Notes under the pieces: model-generated | Database searches by the model: none | What the model saw: only the letters and a program-made list of their open reading frames with translations | Told to the model about the DNA's origin: nothing | NCBI RefSeq assembly: GCF_022968795.1 | Contig: NZ_JALJRB010000017.1 | Coordinates: 1-64,000 of the forward strand | Origin: Desulfatitalea alkaliphila | GTDB lineage: Bacteria > Desulfobacterota > Desulfobacteria > Desulfobacterales > Desulfosarcinaceae | DNA length: 64,000 nucleotides | Direction of reading: 5' to 3' | Position numbers and translations under genes: made by a program | In this document: piece after piece, positions 48,734 through 56,856 of the stretch | Layout: every line of letters begins with the position of its first letter | How positions within the stretch are numbered: the stretch's first letter is position 1

Positions 48734-49510
48734 TCATTGCAGGTCGATGATCACCATTTCGGCCGTGCTTTCTTCGGAGAACGGGCCGAACAGCAAACGC
48801 GCGGGCATCCCTGCCAGCTTGACGAAATAGGCCGATTCGGGGGTGATGGGATTGCGCACGGCCCAGGCGCTGAAAGTGCGGCCGCCGGCTTCGATTTGCA
48901 GTCCCTGCATCGGAAAATGGAGGGTGCTGGTGGCGGGCAGGGCGCCGGCGGGTCCCACGGCCTGGAATTGGATCTCCCCCTCGTCGATGCCGAAGATGAT
49001 GCCCGGCCATTCTTCCGCTGTCGGGCGCACTTCAAGCCACTGGCCGAGACGGGGGTCGCCCACCATGTCCAGATGAAAGGGCGGCGCAATGAATGTGGAC
49101 CGGCCGTGGGCCCTGGCCACCAGCTTGGCCGCTGTGCCGGCGTCCGCGGCCGGAAGTATGGTGACGTTTTGCAACGGCGTCGGCAGCTCCTGCGCCGTGA
49201 ACGGTTCGTCGTCGGTCTGCAACACCACAATGGGGAACCCCCGTCCGCGCTGGGACTGCACACACAATGCGAGCAGGGAAAGGCCGTAGCGCGTTTCCGC
49301 TCGGCGGAAAGCCGCTTTGGCTCCCATGATGGCCCACATGGCGCAATCGGCGTTGACCAGCGTCGCTTTGGGGGCGCGCCAGGCCATGGCGGTCAGGTCG
49401 TCCTGCCACTCATGCGCGGCGCATTCCAAGCCGTAGGTTTTCAATCGGCGCAGGAGTGTGTGGACCTGCGCTTCGGGTGTGGACAGCACGCTCAACCCTA
49501 TTTTCATCAT
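48734..49510 (-). CDS. conserved-looking hypothetical protein
   Basis: A 258-residue soluble protein with no signal peptide or membrane segment. The N-terminus (MKIGLSVLSTPEAQVHTLLRR) and alternating hydrophobic strands such as FPIVVLQTDDEPF suggest a Rossmann-like or receiver-like alpha/beta fold in the first 130 residues. The C-terminal half (WPGIIFGIDEGEIQFQAVGP, MQGLQIEAGG) looks beta-rich. No catalytic motif was recognised. It ends 16 bp from the parE stop, convergent, and is divergent from the zinc-ribbon gene at 49542. AAAGG precedes the start. Confidence 0.7.
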   Translation of the reverse strand: MMKIGLSVLSTPEAQVHTLLRRLKTYGLECAAHEWQDDLTAMAWRAPKATLVNADCAMWAIMGAKAAFRRAETRYGLSLLALCVQSQRGRGFPIVVLQTDDEPFTAQELPTPLQNVTILPAADAGTAAKLVARAHGRSTFIAPPFHLDMVGDPRLGQWLEVRPTAEEWPGIIFGIDEGEIQFQAVGPAGALPATSTLHFPMQGLQIEAGGRTFSAWAVRNPITPESAYFVKLAGMPARLLFGPFSEESTAEMVIIDLQ

Positions 49511-49541
49511 CCGTCAACCTTTCCGCAAAAGGAGTTGCATC

Positions 49542-49772
49542 ATGCGCGATGGACGTTGTCCCCGGTGTCAATCCAAAACCGTTTACCAGATGCGTAACGG
49601 CGTCACCACCGCTTCCGGTAAAAATGTGTTCGTGCGCGGCACGGCCCTGATCGGCAGTGCCGCGACCGACCGGATGACCCTGGTGTGCACCACCTGTGGT
49701 CACTATGAACATTATTTGACCGATGCGGCGATCCTCAAAAGGGTGGCCCAAAAGTGGGACAAGGTCGGCTGA
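49542..49772 (+). CDS. small double-CxxC zinc-ribbon protein
   Basis: A 76-residue protein with CPRC at 6-9 and CTTCGHYEHYL near residues 51-61, a classic zinc-ribbon arrangement. A strong AAAAGGAG precedes ATG 49542. The longer frame from 49458 overlaps the divergent gene and is rejected. Such isolated ribbons often bind nucleic acid or protein, but nothing specific can be said. It is convergent with the end of the T6SS accessory operon, 9 bp away. Confidence 0.75.
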   Translation: MRDGRCPRCQSKTVYQMRNGVTTASGKNVFVRGTALIGSAATDRMTLVCTTCGHYEHYLTDAAILKRVAQKWDKVG

Positions 49773-49781
49773 TTCGATCTC

Positions 49782-50183
49782 TCAAGGCGCCAGCAGCATC
49801 ACCTTGACCTGACTGGGGACGATACGGGCGCCCGGGCAATTGGTGGAGTTCTGCAAGGACATGCTGGTGAGCCGCGTGGCGGGCATGCCCTTGACCAGCA
49901 CCGTGAAAGCCGCGGTCAAATGGCGCTGCGGGCCCATGACCGATCCCGATGCCACCCCCATCGCGACGCCGGTGTTGTCCCCGTTGGTCATGGGGATGGA
50001 GGTGGCCATGTTGTGGGCCGGCGCCCCCATGAAGAGAACCGTGTAGGCCGCGGGCACCCCCATGGGGCCCATGGCGACGTTGGGATAGGGAACGGGCACC
50101 GGTGCCGGCGACGGCGGCGCCGGTGTCAGGCAAACATCGGGAAAGCCGGTGTCCATGCCCATCATCTGGGTGTTGGCGAACAT
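49782..50183 (-). CDS. PAAR-like DUF4150 protein (T6SS spike tip)
   Basis: Predicted to cap the VgrG spike. The 133 residues are Pro/Gly-rich and polar with the DUF4150 pattern: MFANTQMMGMDTGFPDVCLTP, PYPNVAMG, VLFMGAPAHNMATSIPMTNGDNTG and the terminal CPGARIVPSQVKVMLLAP. No C-terminal toxin extension is present, unlike many effector-linked PAAR proteins. It is the last gene of the T6SS operon, 83 bp after DUF3540, and what follows is an unrelated convergent zinc-ribbon gene. Confidence 0.85.
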   Translation of the reverse strand: MFANTQMMGMDTGFPDVCLTPAPPSPAPVPVPYPNVAMGPMGVPAAYTVLFMGAPAHNMATSIPMTNGDNTGVAMGVASGSVMGPQRHLTAAFTVLVKGMPATRLTSMSLQNSTNCPGARIVPSQVKVMLLAP

Positions 50184-50266
50184 GGGTGTATACCTCCGTT
50201 TTTTGTTTCAACCATTTGCCATTTTCATCAAGGAACGCATCGGCGACAGTGGAACCGCAGACCCTT

Positions 50267-50917
50267 TCAGCCGATGTGAATGCGTTCGCCATCCACCTTC
50301 ACATCCTCCTTGGCCGTCATCACGGTGTAGCGGCTGCGGAAGCTCAGCAGTTTGTCAATCCGATAGTCCATCCGCCCGATCTTGGCCTGCTCGAATTCAT
50401 CCACCGTCCGATAGAGCCGTTTGACCCGTTGGGTCATCCTTTCCACCAGGCTGTTCACCGTGTTCGCAATCCAGTGGAGGGCCCCGACGCGACCGCTGAG
50501 ACGGCCGGCCTGCAGCTCGCCCTCCTGCAAGTGGACCGCGGCCTGGATGGATCGGACGTCGAGCGTCCCGGACAGGGTTCGGATATCCCGGGCCGTCTCC
50601 ACTTCAAGGCCGTCCCGGGCGAGGATGGAGAGGCGTCCGCCGTCGACTTTCAGTTGCACATCGCCTTCCAGCGCGATTTGCTGCGCATCGGTCGTTTCGC
50701 GTTCCAGGATGGCCAGCACCCAGGCGTTGCCTTGGGCGTCGAGGGCGGCCAGGACCCGGTCGCCGGCGCGGGGCGCCAGCAGACAACTGACCGCCCTGCG
50801 GGCATCGTAAACCCCCGAAGCCGACCTCAAGCGGCATTGGCGGCCATCTGCGAGAAGAACGCGGGCCTCTTCCTGGACCATCTCCGGGGAAAACGTTTGG
50901 CGGGCCGAATGGTTCAT
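50267..50917 (-). CDS. DUF3540 family T6SS accessory protein
   Basis: A 216-residue protein matching the DUF3540 family by order and content: a short OB-like beta region (about 15-80), a beta-rich middle with VQLKVDGGRLSILARDGLEVETA, and a helical C-terminal segment with LYRTVDEFEQAKIGRMDYRIDKLLSFRS. Members are found between DUF2169/pentapeptide and DUF4150 genes in T6SS clusters and are presumed to help load the PAAR-like tip. AAGAGG lies 5 nt before ATG 50917; a GTG at 50923 is in frame. Confidence 0.78.
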   Translation of the reverse strand: MNHSARQTFSPEMVQEEARVLLADGRQCRLRSASGVYDARRAVSCLLAPRAGDRVLAALDAQGNAWVLAILERETTDAQQIALEGDVQLKVDGGRLSILARDGLEVETARDIRTLSGTLDVRSIQAAVHLQEGELQAGRLSGRVGALHWIANTVNSLVERMTQRVKRLYRTVDEFEQAKIGRMDYRIDKLLSFRSRYTVMTAKEDVKVDGERIHIG

Positions 50918-50956
50918 AAACACCTCTTGAAAGGGCTTTTGTTTGGCGCAATGGGA

Positions 50957-52084
50957 TCAGAACGGCGGCTGCCATTCTTCTCCTGCCGTACGCACGGGGT
51001 CGTCGCCGAAGGCGGCCTGGACATCACTGCCGGTCCAGATGGTTTGTTCCCGGACACAGCGATGTAATTTGGCGCGCAACAGCCGGGCATTGGTGAAGTC
51101 GGCGCCGGACAGATCGGCATGGGCGAAGTCGCAATCGGTCAGCTGGGCACTCCTGAATCCTGTATTCCGGCATAGCGCCTTTTGGAAGACGGACGCCGTT
51201 GCATCGACGGCGCTCAAGTCGGCCGCTGATAAATCGGCCTTTTGAAACGAGGCTTGGCGCAAGACAGCGCCGCCCATGCGGGCGTTCGGCAGTCGGGCTT
51301 CAATGAAAAGGGCCAGGGGGGCCCGGGCTCTTTCCAGGCAGGCCCCGTCCATACGACACTGGACAAAACTGGTTTGGGTCAAATCGGCATTGCTGAAATC
51401 GACCCCCTGCAGGTCGGTGCCGTTGAGTTGGGCCTGGGCGAATGCCATGCCGCCGAGGTTCATGCCGGCAAAGCAGCTGTTCATCAGGATCGCCTGGCGG
51501 AAGTCGGCGCCGTCGAGCACGCTTTGGGTGAAATCGAGGCCGTTCATCAACGCCTGGGGGCAGCGAATGCGGGCGAGGCGTACGCCGGCCAGGTCGCTCT
51601 CCTGAAATATGGCGCGCTCCAGGTCGGCGTCGTCCAGGCAGGCCTCTTGCAGCGCGCACTGGTAGGCCAGGGCGCCGGTCAGATCGACCGCGGTCAGATC
51701 GATCCGCCGAGCAGTGCACTCCAGAAATTTGGCAAAGTCGAGCTTCGCTTGGGGCAGGCGTGCATCGGTCAGGTCGGTGTTCTGGAAAACCGCCAAATCG
51801 GCACGGGCACCGGTTAGATCGGCGCCGCTGAAATCGCAGTGGGTGAACACCGATTCACGCAGGTCGGCACCACGCAAATTTGCATTGCGAAAGGAGGTCT
51901 TTTCGAAAATGCAGCCGGTCAGGGCGGCGCCGCGCAGGTCGGTTGCCGCGCAATCGATGGTCGAAAGAAAATCGCCATCGGCCACGCGCCGCACCAGCTC
52001 GGCGGGGGTCATACGGCGGGGTCGGTCGTGGAAACCGAACTGCTCGCGCATGCGTTTGAAAATCGCCTCTTCTTCCATTGCCAT
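50957..52084 (-). CDS. pentapeptide-repeat protein, T6SS-linked
   Basis: 375 residues. A short helical N-terminus (MAMEEEAIFKRMREQFGFHD) is followed almost entirely by A(D/N)Lxx-type pentapeptides (FRNANLRGADLRESVFTHCD, ADLSAADLSAVDA) that fold into a right-handed quadrilateral beta-helix. The start overlaps the stop of the DUF2169 gene by one base (TGATG), so the two are translationally coupled. A longer frame upstream to 52552 lies within DUF2169 and is rejected. It may be a structural adaptor for effector or PAAR loading. Confidence 0.85.
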   Translation of the reverse strand: MAMEEEAIFKRMREQFGFHDRPRRMTPAELVRRVADGDFLSTIDCAATDLRGAALTGCIFEKTSFRNANLRGADLRESVFTHCDFSGADLTGARADLAVFQNTDLTDARLPQAKLDFAKFLECTARRIDLTAVDLTGALAYQCALQEACLDDADLERAIFQESDLAGVRLARIRCPQALMNGLDFTQSVLDGADFRQAILMNSCFAGMNLGGMAFAQAQLNGTDLQGVDFSNADLTQTSFVQCRMDGACLERARAPLALFIEARLPNARMGGAVLRQASFQKADLSAADLSAVDATASVFQKALCRNTGFRSAQLTDCDFAHADLSGADFTNARLLRAKLHRCVREQTIWTGSDVQAAFGDDPVRTAGEEWQPPF

Positions 52085-54663
52085 CAGCGGGGGGCCCATC
52101 GGTTGAGGGTGGATCGGTCTTGTAACGCCAAGCGCACATCCGTGTTCCGGAATCGGGCTTTCATGAAATCGGCGCCGTAGAGATTGGCGCCGGTGAACCG
52201 GGTGTCGAACAGGGTGGCGCGGTGCAGCAGGCTTTCGAAGAGGTTGGCGGCCTGCAGGTCGGCGTTGGTCAGGTCGGCGTCCATGAAGAGGCAGCCGCTC
52301 GCATTGGCGCGGACGAAATTGCAGTCCTTCAGTACCGCTTCGCTCAAATCGGCGCCGGTCAGATCGGCGCCGGCAAAACAGGCGCCGGTCAGATCGGCCC
52401 CTCGGAAATTGCAGCCGCGCAAATCGGCATCGCTGAAATCGGCGCCGGTCAAAGTGCACTGGAACGCCGCCCGCAGGTTCGCCATCTGCGCGCCGCGGAA
52501 GCGGCACCCGGCGGCCTCGACTTCGACCAGGACGGCCTCTTCCAGGCGGCATCGGTCCAGCACGGCCCCTGTCAGGCGGGTTTTATACAACAGCGCCTTG
52601 CGCAGATCGGCCCCCTCCAGGCAGGCCTTTGACAGATCCGCCTCCAGCAATCGGACCGCCGACATGCGGGCGTCGCTGAAATCGGCGCCGCCGGCCTTGA
52701 CTTCCGAAAGGTCGGCTTCTTCCAAGTTCGCACCGCGCAGCACCGTTTTGCCCAGATCGGCGGCCACCAGGGCGGCACCGGACAGATCGGCGCCTGTCAG
52801 GTCGGCCTTTGCCAGGCACGCCCGGCCCATGCCGGCCCCCTTCAAGCAGGCGCCGGACAGGTCGGCGCCGCTCAAATCGCTGCGCATCAGGGCGATCTCC
52901 GTCAACTCGGCCTTGGTCAACCGGGTGCCGTGCAAGCGGGCATCCTCCAGCAGGGCGCCGGCGAGGTCGATGCCGGGCAGGTCCGCATCGCTGAGGTCGA
53001 TGCCCGCCAGATCCTTGTCCGGCGAGTGTTTGCCGGCCCCGTGGGCATCCAAAAGGGCCTGGCGTCTTTGCTCCGGCAGATGGTCCGGTGCCGACAGGAT
53101 CGGCGGCAGGGCGTGGCCGGCCTGGCGGTAGGCGCGCTGGAAGCCGGTCTCCATGAGGGCCATCTTGTTTTCCAAATCGGGGTCGTTGACGCCCAGCGAG
53201 CGAAAGGTGGCCACCGCTTCCGCCGCCGTGAAGGTCGGGCGCGGTGCCGGTTCGGTTGCGGCCTGCTGCAGCAGGGTTTCCTTGTCCAGGCCTAAATTTT
53301 GGAGCTGGGCCGCCAGTCGCTCGTCGGCCGCCTTGCGCTGGTCCTGGGCTTGGGTGAGGATATGATCGAAATCCAGATCGCCGTCGCCGGGTTCGTTCGC
53401 GACCGGCAGCGGCAGCACTTGGTCCGGGTCGCTTCCCTGGGCGGCGATCAGGGCGCGCACAGCGGCCAGATCCCGATCCATGCGTTCTTTCTGCTTGGCC
53501 TGCAGCAACCCTTCGCCCCGCATGGCGGCAACGCTTTCGGAGGCCATCATTTCAGTGTAGCCCGAGCGTTCGCCGGCGGCGATCAAATCGGTCTCGTCGA
53601 GCAGGGCCAGGGCGCCGTTCTCCTTGTCCAGCCGACGGTGCAGCGCCGCGTGGTAGTGCATCAGGTCGCGGCGCGGGTCGCGACCGGCCTCGTAGGCGAT
53701 CAGCAGATGGTCGATCTCCCTGGCCGTATCGCTGTCGCTGGGCACCAGGCCGTGGTAAACCAGGATGCCGCGTTGGGCATGGGGAAACAGCCACAGCGTG
53801 TCGAGCTGCAGCGACACCTCCTCGAAGGTCTGCTCCCCTTGTCCGCGTCGATTGATGAAACAGCGCGGTCGCAAGTCCGGCAAGCGTCCTTCGATCCGCT
53901 GCATCCGCGGGTGCATGCCTTCGATGAGAAAGGGTTCGTCGCCGTTGAAGAAGCCCTCGATCTGCTGGTCCTCCGGGGCGGTGTTGAAAAAGGTCCAGTC
54001 GATGTCGTCGGCCAGGCCGGGAAACCGTTCCCGGTACCACTGTTCATCGTAGGTGCCGCATTTGTGGTAGCGTTGGGGCCACATGGGATCCAGGGGCGCG
54101 AATCCCGCCGGTTCGGGGCGATCGCGCAACGATCCAAGCAAGTGATCCGGGTGCTCCACGTTGGGCAGTGCGATAGCGGCGCCGGCGCCGGCCTCCGTTT
54201 CCGGTGGCAGGCCCTTGCCCAGGGGGTTGGCTTTGAACCGCGGCCCGCCGAAGGCGTTGGCGTAGGTGATGGGAATCCGGGTGGCGGGGACGGGCGCGCT
54301 GATGTCCGCCACCAGGTGAAAATTCCGGCGCCAATGGCGGTCACCGAAAACAAAAAGGGTTTTGTCGATCCCGCCCAATCGCAGACGCACCCGGCCGGCC
54401 GGCACCGGTTGGCCACCGGGCGCATGAAAGGCGCCGTGCACCAGCACTTCACCCCTTTCTTTGGGCATGCCTTCATCCACCACGGCCGCCTTGCCCAGCT
54501 CGTCGGCGCAGAAGGTCCACATATCGATTTCGGTGCTCAGCTTCGGGGCCTGGCCGTCCTCGAAGTCGAAGAAGGCCAGCACGGTAGGCGCCCAGAAGCA
54601 TCGGCTCCGGTATTCGAAGCTGCGGTGCAGGATACCCAGCTTGAGCGGTTTGACCACTTTCAT
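52084..54663 (-). CDS. DUF2169-pentapeptide repeat T6SS adaptor
   Basis: 859 residues. The N-terminal DUF2169 domain (about 1-310; LGILHRSFEYRSRCFWAPTV, RVRLRLGGIDKTLFVFGDR, ITYANAFGGP, FFNTAPEDQQIEGFFNGDEP) is followed by a helical linker with several charged stretches (about 330-560) and then pentapeptide repeats (about 565-850, SDLSGADLSGACLKGAGMGR). DUF2169 proteins sit next to VgrG and PAAR genes and are thought to assist spike or effector assembly. It lies 6 bp after vgrG and directly precedes a second pentapeptide protein. Confidence 0.87.
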   Translation of the reverse strand: MKVVKPLKLGILHRSFEYRSRCFWAPTVLAFFDFEDGQAPKLSTEIDMWTFCADELGKAAVVDEGMPKERGEVLVHGAFHAPGGQPVPAGRVRLRLGGIDKTLFVFGDRHWRRNFHLVADISAPVPATRIPITYANAFGGPRFKANPLGKGLPPETEAGAGAAIALPNVEHPDHLLGSLRDRPEPAGFAPLDPMWPQRYHKCGTYDEQWYRERFPGLADDIDWTFFNTAPEDQQIEGFFNGDEPFLIEGMHPRMQRIEGRLPDLRPRCFINRRGQGEQTFEEVSLQLDTLWLFPHAQRGILVYHGLVPSDSDTAREIDHLLIAYEAGRDPRRDLMHYHAALHRRLDKENGALALLDETDLIAAGERSGYTEMMASESVAAMRGEGLLQAKQKERMDRDLAAVRALIAAQGSDPDQVLPLPVANEPGDGDLDFDHILTQAQDQRKAADERLAAQLQNLGLDKETLLQQAATEPAPRPTFTAAEAVATFRSLGVNDPDLENKMALMETGFQRAYRQAGHALPPILSAPDHLPEQRRQALLDAHGAGKHSPDKDLAGIDLSDADLPGIDLAGALLEDARLHGTRLTKAELTEIALMRSDLSGADLSGACLKGAGMGRACLAKADLTGADLSGAALVAADLGKTVLRGANLEEADLSEVKAGGADFSDARMSAVRLLEADLSKACLEGADLRKALLYKTRLTGAVLDRCRLEEAVLVEVEAAGCRFRGAQMANLRAAFQCTLTGADFSDADLRGCNFRGADLTGACFAGADLTGADLSEAVLKDCNFVRANASGCLFMDADLTNADLQAANLFESLLHRATLFDTRFTGANLYGADFMKARFRNTDVRLALQDRSTLNRWAPR

Positions 54664-54669
54664 GGCGCG

Positions 54670-56856
54670 CTATCCAATGACATGCAGGGCGTTGGTGTTC
54701 ACTTTGATGCCGTCCTGACTCAGGTTGAAAGAGGTGTAGCCGATCGAGGCGTTGGCGACCGAAATGCTGATCTGTTTCAACTCCATCAACAGGGCGAAGG
54801 CGTTGGAGACTTTGAGACCGGCGAAATTCTCGAATTTGGCACCCGAGTCGGTGGTCACGTCCATGCCCAAAAATGTCTGCTGGTTGGTCACAGTACGGGT
54901 TTCATTGCCCACGGTGAGATTGCGATTGCCGCTGACGGTATAGCTTTCCACGTTGGCGCTCAGGGTGCGCATGCCGTTGACCGTTTTGCTTTCGGTGCCG
55001 GCGGTGACGGTGCGATTGCCGCTGACGGTGTACTTTTCCGTGGCGCAGGTCAAATCGTTTTGCCCGGTGATGGTGTGTTTCTGGATACCGCCTACCTTCA
55101 GTGTCCGGTTGGTGCCCACATTGACGACTTCCTCGGTGTTGACGGTCAGATTGCGCTTGGCCCCCACGTTGACCGTTTGGTTGCCGCCGATCTTCTCCTT
55201 GTGGGCACCGGTCACATCGATGGTCTTGTTGCCGCCAATGGTCTCTTTCTGGTTGGCGTCGACTTTCTTCTCGCGGTCGTTTTTCACTCTGAGCGATTCA
55301 TCGTTGCCGATGGTCTGGTTTTTGTCGTTCTCGACGCCGATGGTCCAATTCTTCTGCGCATGAAGGTAAACTTCTTCTTTGCCTTTTTCATCCTCGAACC
55401 GCAATTCATTGGACCCTTCACCGCCCTTGGTGGTGTTGGATTTGAGGGTGCTTTTGCTTTTTTCGTCGGGTAGTGTGTAGGGGGGTGAATTGGTGCCGTG
55501 GTAGACGCGGCCGGTGACGATGGGCCGGTCGGGATCGCCTTCGATGAAGTCGACTATCACTTCGTGGCCGATGCGCGGGATGAACATGGCGCCCCATCCC
55601 GCGCCCGCCCACGCTTGACTGACGCGGATCCAGCACGAGCTGTTTTCGTCGCGTCCTCCCAAACGGTCCCAGTGGAACTGCACCTTCACGCGACCATGCG
55701 CGTCGGTGTAAATTTCTTCATCTGACGGCCCCACCACGATCGCCGTCTGCACTCCGTCCATCACCGGTTTGGCCTTCTTGCGTTCCGGCTGGACGGTCGC
55801 CGAAGAGGGTATGGCAAAGAATCGGTTTTCATAACGTGTGGCGCCGCCGGCTCCGGTTTGTTCTTCCAGTACTTGGGGCTGGGCCCCCTCGTGGCGCACC
55901 TCGACCAAAAGGTATTCGCTGTTGAAACGATCAATGGTGTGATCGGTCAAGGCGAAGGTGCAGCCGGGGATGAATCGCGGCACCACGCTCGTGCCGTCGG
56001 CTTGCGTCTTGGCCATGGTTTCCTGCTGCAGGCGCACCCGGGCGATTTTGCGCCCCTGCTCGGTCGTGGTGTAGGCACCCGGATAGTCGTAGATCTCCCG
56101 TGACTCGTTTTCGCTGTCGGTTTGGTCGGCGGTCAGGTCTACGGAGGGCTTTTCAAAATTGAAGTCTTTCAATGTGAGTTTGCCCGGTCGCAGCTGCTGC
56201 TGCATTTGGAAGGTCAGCACCGCTTCTTCCTCGGCCACCGTTCCGCTGCCGATGTTCAATGGGACCTGGTCGTTTCCGGCAATGGGCTGATAGTTGACCG
56301 GCCCGTCGCCGAAGATCAGCAGATGCTTCTCGTCACTGTGTTCGAAAAAGTAAAAGATGCCCTCCTCGGCAAGCAGGCGGGAAACAAAAGCGAGGTCCGT
56401 TTCGCGGTACTGCACGCAATAGGTTCTTTCCGGGTATTGATTCTTCAAGCGAAAGTCGAACAGGTCGGCGGTAATGCCCGACTCTTCCAGTACCTGTTGT
56501 ACGATGTCCGGTACGGTTTGGTCTTGATAGATGCGACAGTCCTGCGCCAGGCTCAGCAGCCACATCTGGGGCACGATCCGGGCCCGATAGAGCAGGAAGC
56601 GGCCGGCAAGGCCAGTGTGCACAAAACGGTTGACGATGCCGTGCAGATAGCGTTCGCCGTCGGCGCTCTCAATGGTCAACACGGCGTTTTGGCCGATGAT
56701 ATCCTCAAATGGCACCTCTTCCTCGCAGGCCAGATTCACATCCGCCTGGAAGGGTGCCGAAACCTTTTCATCAATGGTGAAATCGACGATTTGCCATTCA
56801 TGCCCCCCTGCTTCGAGGAAGAAGCGGGAGGCATTGGCCGCGCTCGACAGGCTCAT
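54670..56856 (-). CDS. vgrG: T6SS spike protein VgrG (TssI)
   Basis: Forms the trimeric puncturing tip. The 728-residue protein has gp27-like domains (about 1-375; SAPFQADVNLACEEEVPFED, YCVQYRETDLAFVSRLLAEEGIFYFFEH), the gp5 OB domain (VVGPSDEEIYTDAHGRVKVQ, WAGAGWGAMFIPRIGHEVIV) and a long C-terminal beta-helix of repeated N(K/R/Q)T(I/V)xVxG units (about 510-660) ending in about 70 unique residues. No enzymatic extension is recognised. Its ATG overlaps the clpV stop (ATGA). Confidence 0.95.
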   Translation of the reverse strand: MSLSSAANASRFFLEAGGHEWQIVDFTIDEKVSAPFQADVNLACEEEVPFEDIIGQNAVLTIESADGERYLHGIVNRFVHTGLAGRFLLYRARIVPQMWLLSLAQDCRIYQDQTVPDIVQQVLEESGITADLFDFRLKNQYPERTYCVQYRETDLAFVSRLLAEEGIFYFFEHSDEKHLLIFGDGPVNYQPIAGNDQVPLNIGSGTVAEEEAVLTFQMQQQLRPGKLTLKDFNFEKPSVDLTADQTDSENESREIYDYPGAYTTTEQGRKIARVRLQQETMAKTQADGTSVVPRFIPGCTFALTDHTIDRFNSEYLLVEVRHEGAQPQVLEEQTGAGGATRYENRFFAIPSSATVQPERKKAKPVMDGVQTAIVVGPSDEEIYTDAHGRVKVQFHWDRLGGRDENSSCWIRVSQAWAGAGWGAMFIPRIGHEVIVDFIEGDPDRPIVTGRVYHGTNSPPYTLPDEKSKSTLKSNTTKGGEGSNELRFEDEKGKEEVYLHAQKNWTIGVENDKNQTIGNDESLRVKNDREKKVDANQKETIGGNKTIDVTGAHKEKIGGNQTVNVGAKRNLTVNTEEVVNVGTNRTLKVGGIQKHTITGQNDLTCATEKYTVSGNRTVTAGTESKTVNGMRTLSANVESYTVSGNRNLTVGNETRTVTNQQTFLGMDVTTDSGAKFENFAGLKVSNAFALLMELKQISISVANASIGYTSFNLSQDGIKVNTNALHVIG

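Noticed and set aside
53299-55473. 724-codon frame on the plus strand
   Set aside because: Antisense to vgrG and the DUF2169 gene, with no domain recognised.
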